This document shows positions 14,150-16,639 of a DNA stretch of 16,639 nucleotides, one piece after another (the first letter of the stretch is position 1; each line of letters begins with the position of its first letter). The position numbers were made by a program, and so were the translations under genes. The DNA is from Thermoprotei archaeon (lineage in GTDB: Archaea > Thermoproteota > Thermoprotei > Thermofilales > Thermofilaceae): contig QMRZ01000020.1 in NCBI GenBank assembly GCA_003649495.1, positions 1 through 16,639 of the forward strand. The letters are read 5' to 3'. A model generated the notes under the pieces. The model was given only the letters and a program-made list of their open reading frames with translations. It was not told the origin of the DNA and made no database searches.

Positions 14150-14716
14150 GCGGAGGAGGGGCTCAACTAACAGCGCGGCCCCTATCCCTATCAGGATAGC
14201 TGAGGCCACAAGCTTAACCTTCTGGGGGGAGAGAGCACGGGCTAGCGCCGAGCCAGCTGCTACTGCAAGTCCCATCAGGAGCAGGGCTGCAATGATTAAC
14301 CCGATCAACACCTCGAGGGGCGCGCCAGTCGACGCAGCTAAGGCTAGAGTGGCGAGGTTAGTCTTGTCACCTAACTCCATGATCCCGACTAGTGAGAGCG
14401 CCTGGAGGAAACCCCCCTCCCCTGGGCTCACCACCTTTTCACTAACCCTTAGCGTCAGGATGCCTGTGGCTATGAAGAGGATTCCCGAGGCCACTCTAAT
14501 TAGTTCGGCTGGGAGCGCGCTGTAGAGCCAGCCGCCGAGAGCTATCATCAACACGTTAGCCAGTATGAACCCCAGGCTGCTGCCAGCGAAGACCTTCAGG
14601 GGGCTACCCCTGGATGCCAGAGCTATCGCCGCTATCTGCGTCTTATCACATAGCTCCGCCAGTACAAGAGTGGCGAGGGATGCGGTCACTACGGCTAGGT
14701 CCAGGGTCAAGCCCAT
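14138..14716 (-). CDS. GDT1/UPF0016 (TMEM165-like) divalent cation transporter
   Basis: A membrane protein of 192 residues made of two homologous three-helix halves. Each half carries the family signature: ELCDKT at 21-26 and ELGDKT at 114-119. In eukaryotes and bacteria this family exchanges Ca2+ or Mn2+ for H+ across membranes. The first signature has cysteine where glycine is usual. ATG 14716 is chosen because GGGAGG precedes it by about 5 nt and the start overlaps the upstream stop as TGATG, implying translational coupling with the glycosidase gene. GTG 14719 is the alternative. Family identity is secure; the transported ion (Mn2+ or Ca2+) is not. Its 3' end overlaps the M42 gene. Confidence 0.9.
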   Translation of the reverse strand: MGLTLDLAVVTASLATLVLAELCDKTQIAAIALASRGSPLKVFAGSSLGFILANVLMIALGGWLYSALPAELIRVASGILFIATGILTLRVSEKVVSPGEGGFLQALSLVGIMELGDKTNLATLALAASTGAPLEVLIGLIIAALLLMGLAVAAGSALARALSPQKVKLVASAILIGIGAALLVEPLLRSMA

Positions 14717-15657
14717 CACCCCTCCCTGACTAGGACCGAGGCTCCGATTCTCTCCACCCCCTCACGCCACCCATCTCTGGCGTTATAGTACATCACCGCC
14801 GCGCCCAAATGACCGAATACGAGGTCGAGCTGGTATACCAGCGCCCTCTTCCACCCCTTAGTCGGCGCTATGATCGGGTTAAAGGGCGCGTCCACCCACG
14901 ATACCCCGTCGAGTGAGGCAAGTAGGCATATCGCTGACCTGCTTCTCCCAGCATTATCCCTGTAGAGCCCATTATTGAAGCCCACGTACTCGCCCTCCCA
15001 CTCAAATACCTTGAGAGCACCAGCACCCAAGCTCCTATAGGGCACGGAGGGGTCTGGGGCTAGCACGGGCCTCCCGTACTTCCTATAAGGGCCGTAGATG
15101 TCCTCTGCTTCAGCGAAGCTCACGTACTTCGGTTCCTCATACCCACAGTCCTCCAGCCACACCGTGCCCGCTGAGTAGTAGAGGCGGTAGACGCCATCCT
15201 CGGTCCTTATCAGGCAGGGATTCCTGACCTGCCTGCGAGGACCCTCAAGCTCCCATGTCAACTCAGGCTTGAGGAGCACTACTTCCTCAGACCACTCCCT
15301 CAGATCCCTGCTCTCCCTCAAGCATATCACGGTGTTCCACTCCTCGTCAGGCTTCGTGTACAGCATGTACCACGTGCTTCCCTCCCTGTACAGGTACACG
15401 AGACAGCCATCCCACGGCAGCGTACCAGCGTAATCCCAGTGAATCCCGTCGGGGGATGTGAGGTGGTATATGCTCCTGCCAGCGTGCGCGAACATGTGCC
15501 ACTGCTCATCGTACTCGCCTGGGGCTAGCACCTGGGGATCGCCTATCACGCTACCTGGCGATGGACCTCCAGGAGGCTCTATGAGCGGGTTCTCGGGAAT
15601 GTCCCTCCACCTCTCAGGGCTCCATGATGGAATCACGGGATGCGTGTGCACGTGCAT
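14716..15657 (-). CDS. Five-bladed beta-propeller glycosidase-like protein (GH43/GH130/GH32 type)
   Basis: A protein of 313 residues, within the normal range for single-domain propeller glycosidases and phosphorylases. Repeated blade motifs are visible: GDPQVLAPGEYDEQWHMFAH (39-58), HLTSPDGIHWDYAG (65-78), WYMLYTKPDEEWNTVICL, RNPCLIRTEDGVYRLYYSAG and SLDGVSWVDAPFNPIIAP. The 'SPDG..W' and 'R-N-P' elements recur in this superfamily. Asp40 is a candidate catalytic acidic residue. No signal peptide is seen, so it is probably cytoplasmic. Two starts fit: ATG 15657, or GTG at 15651 (codon 3), which lies about 25 bp from the TATA at 15672-15679 and would be leaderless. It is coupled to the cation transporter downstream and divergent from a sugar isomerase-like gene, which supports a role in carbohydrate metabolism. 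Exact family and substrate are unknown. Confidence 0.72.
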   Translation of the reverse strand: MHVHTHPVIPSWSPERWRDIPENPLIEPPGGPSPGSVIGDPQVLAPGEYDEQWHMFAHAGRSIYHLTSPDGIHWDYAGTLPWDGCLVYLYREGSTWYMLYTKPDEEWNTVICLRESRDLREWSEEVVLLKPELTWELEGPRRQVRNPCLIRTEDGVYRLYYSAGTVWLEDCGYEEPKYVSFAEAEDIYGPYRKYGRPVLAPDPSVPYRSLGAGALKVFEWEGEYVGFNNGLYRDNAGRSRSAICLLASLDGVSWVDAPFNPIIAPTKGWKRALVYQLDLVFGHLGAAVMYYNARDGWREGVERIGASVLVREG

Positions 15658-15671
15658 GAGTGCGATGCTAT

Positions 15672-15680
15672 CCTTAAATA
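15672..15680. promoter_or_regulatory. Probable bidirectional TATA region
   Basis: TATCCTTAAATACG holds the only A/T-rich run in the 55-bp gap between the divergent glycosidase and isomerase genes. Rightward (CTTAAATA) it predicts initiation near 15703, about 10 nt before the ATG at 15713. Leftward (TATTTAAG) it predicts initiation near 15651, at the GTG codon 3 of the glycosidase. Confidence 0.45.
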
Positions 15681-15712
15681 CGTTAGAGGGGCGCTATCTC
15701 GAGGGGGGCTAG

Positions 15713-16480
15713 ATGGCAAAGATCAAGATCGGGGTACAGTTGTTCTCGGTGCGAGAGGACTGTGCCCGCGACCTCCCCGGGACGCTGAGGGCGATAGCTG
15801 AGATGGGGTATGAGGGGGTCGAGTTCGCTGGCTACTACGGCAGGAGCGCTGGGGAGCTACGCGACATGCTGAGGGACCTGGGCCTCGAGGTCGCTGGATC
15901 ACACCTCGGTGTGGACACGTTAATGGGAGACAAGCTCGAGGAGACGATACGCTTCAACAAGGAGTTGGGCAATAAGTACCTCATAGTCCCCTGGCTGCCT
16001 GAAGAGATGAGGAATAGCAGGGAGGCGTGGCTAAAGACGGCCCGCTTCTTCAATAGAGTGGCTGAGAGGCTCAAGAGGGAGGGCATGTACGTGGGCTACC
16101 ACAACCACGTAGAGGAGTTCAAGAAGTTTGATGGTGAGATGGGGTGGGACATATTCGCTGGAGCCACTACACCCGATGTTGTACTGCAGATAGACGTGGG
16201 GAACGCTATGCACGCTGGCCTAAGCATGGACGATGTCCTAGGCCTGATTAGGCGGTACCCAGGCCGTATAAAGACGATACACCTCAAGGAGTACTCACGC
16301 ACAGATCCTAACGCGATCCTGGGAGAAGGAGAAGTCAGGTGGCGTGAACTTATAGAGCTATGCCAGAAAATTGGCGGCACCGAGTGGTACATCGTGGAGC
16401 AGGAGACGTACCGCTACCCACCGCTAGAGTGCGTTAGGCGCTGCCTCGAGAATCTCAGGAAGATACTCGAGACCCTCTAG
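15713..16480 (+). CDS. Sugar phosphate isomerase/epimerase-like TIM-barrel protein
   Basis: A protein of 255 residues of the xylose-isomerase-like (AP endonuclease 2) TIM-barrel family. It shows the expected eight strand starts and metal/substrate residues: GVEFAG (Glu37), YHNHVEEF (129-136), LQIDVGNA (Asp161), IHLKEY (His190) and VEQET (Glu229, Glu231). Such enzymes isomerise or epimerise sugars or inositol derivatives (IolE/IolH-like members) using Mn2+ or similar. GAGGGGGG sits just before the ATG at 15713 and a TATA region at 15672-15680. It is divergent from the glycosidase-like gene, so the two may act on the same sugar. Endonuclease IV lacks the YHNH pattern, so a DNA-repair role is unlikely. 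Substrate is unknown. Confidence 0.88.
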   Translation: MAKIKIGVQLFSVREDCARDLPGTLRAIAEMGYEGVEFAGYYGRSAGELRDMLRDLGLEVAGSHLGVDTLMGDKLEETIRFNKELGNKYLIVPWLPEEMRNSREAWLKTARFFNRVAERLKREGMYVGYHNHVEEFKKFDGEMGWDIFAGATTPDVVLQIDVGNAMHAGLSMDDVLGLIRRYPGRIKTIHLKEYSRTDPNAILGEGEVRWRELIELCQKIGGTEWYIVEQETYRYPPLECVRRCLENLRKILETL

Positions 16481-16486
16481 CCAGCA

Positions 16487-16492
16487 TTTTTT
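16487..16492 (+). terminator. T6 tract after the isomerase gene
   Basis: Six consecutive T residues begin 7 bases after the stop codon. Archaeal RNA polymerase often terminates at such tracts without a hairpin. Confidence 0.4.
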
Positions 16493-16499
16493 AGCCAGG

Positions 16500-16530
16500 G
16501 GCCTGAAGTCTCTACCGCATCCTTCAGGCC
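16500..16530. terminator. Inverted repeat between convergent genes
   Basis: GGCCTGAAG at 16500-16508 pairs perfectly with CTTCAGGCC at 16522-16530, with a 13-nt loop. A second 7-bp repeat (GAGCCCG / CGGGCTC) lies at 16542-16548 and 16555-16561 over the stop of the minus-strand gene. Both sit between convergent genes, which suits termination. Confidence 0.35.
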
Positions 16531-16548
16531 AATCCACGCAAGAGCCCG

Positions 16549-16639
16549 CTATCTCGGGCTCATTCTATAGCCACAGCGGGGACAGGTGTCCTGGTATCCG
16601 GTCAGCGGCTGCCCGCAGTTAGGACAGAAGCGTGGGTAG
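16549..16639 (-). CDS. C-terminal end of a double-CxxC zinc-ribbon protein (partial)
   Basis: The last 29 codons of a minus-strand gene that begins beyond the right edge; the stop is TAG at 16551-16549. It encodes FCPNCGQPL followed by TCPRCGYRM, two CxxC pairs 14 residues apart, which is a treble-clef or zinc-ribbon tail. Such tails are common on archaeal membrane or regulatory proteins, so the main domain cannot be predicted. It is convergent with the isomerase gene. Confidence 0.7.
   Translation of the reverse strand, partial: YPRFCPNCGQPLTGYQDTCPRCGYRMSPR

Noticed and set aside
15835..16392. Minus-strand open frames opposite the isomerase
   Set aside because: They are antisense shadows of a confident TIM-barrel gene.

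Overview
The window reads as chromosome of a thermophilic archaeon, probably a member of the Thermoproteota. Genes are tightly packed on both strands and the sequence is GC-rich. Arginine is mostly AGG/AGA. Start regions combine a TATA element about 25 bp upstream of the start region with GGTG/GGAGG ribosome sites, and some genes look leaderless. There is a good archaeal C/D box sRNA. Protein content (Lhr-type helicase with a zinc site, M42 peptidase, Mrp/Hyf-type membrane subunits, an SMC-kleisin-type locus) fits this. No rRNA, tRNA, insertion sequence or CRISPR array was seen. No genus can be named from the sequence alone.

Layout. 1-540: a decaying edge, with a minus-strand ABC-2 permease interrupted by an in-frame TAG and preceded by chained inverted repeats, and a plus-strand gene remnant with no start codon. 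595-679: a promoter and a C/D box sRNA. 808-4027: the most interesting block. It holds a short SMC ATPase whose head motifs look like eukaryotic Smc5 and Smc6, then a probable kleisin, then a tandem winged-helix protein resembling KITE/MAGE (Nse3-like) subunits. 4002-6824 (minus): an Lhr-family helicase, convergent with that block. 6930-7821: two unrecognised proteins, convergent and overlapping.

7953-11907: three overlapping membrane genes (NuoL/HyfB-like, HyfE/MrpC-like, NuoN/MrpD/HyfF-like) forming an ion- or proton-translocating arm, with no catalytic subunit in the window. Several channel lysines normally conserved in this family are replaced. 11971-12408 (minus): an unrecognised protein. 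12409-12675: an intergenic stretch with a 15-bp-stem hairpin and a weak second C/D-like element. 12676-13050: a nuclease-fold-like protein without a visible E-x-K. 13100-14149: a leaderless M42 peptidase. 14138-15657 (minus): a beta-propeller glycosidase coupled to a GDT1/UPF0016 cation transporter. 15713-16480: a sugar-phosphate isomerase-like TIM barrel. 16549-16639 (minus): the C-terminal end of a zinc-ribbon protein.

How the genes may work together: the SMC, kleisin and KITE genes are predicted to form one chromosome-organising or repair complex, and the helicase next door acts on nucleic acid too, though its link to the complex is only positional. The glycosidase and isomerase are divergent and may share a single TATA region, which would suit co-regulated sugar metabolism. 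All functional assignments rest on motifs recalled from protein families; no searches were run.
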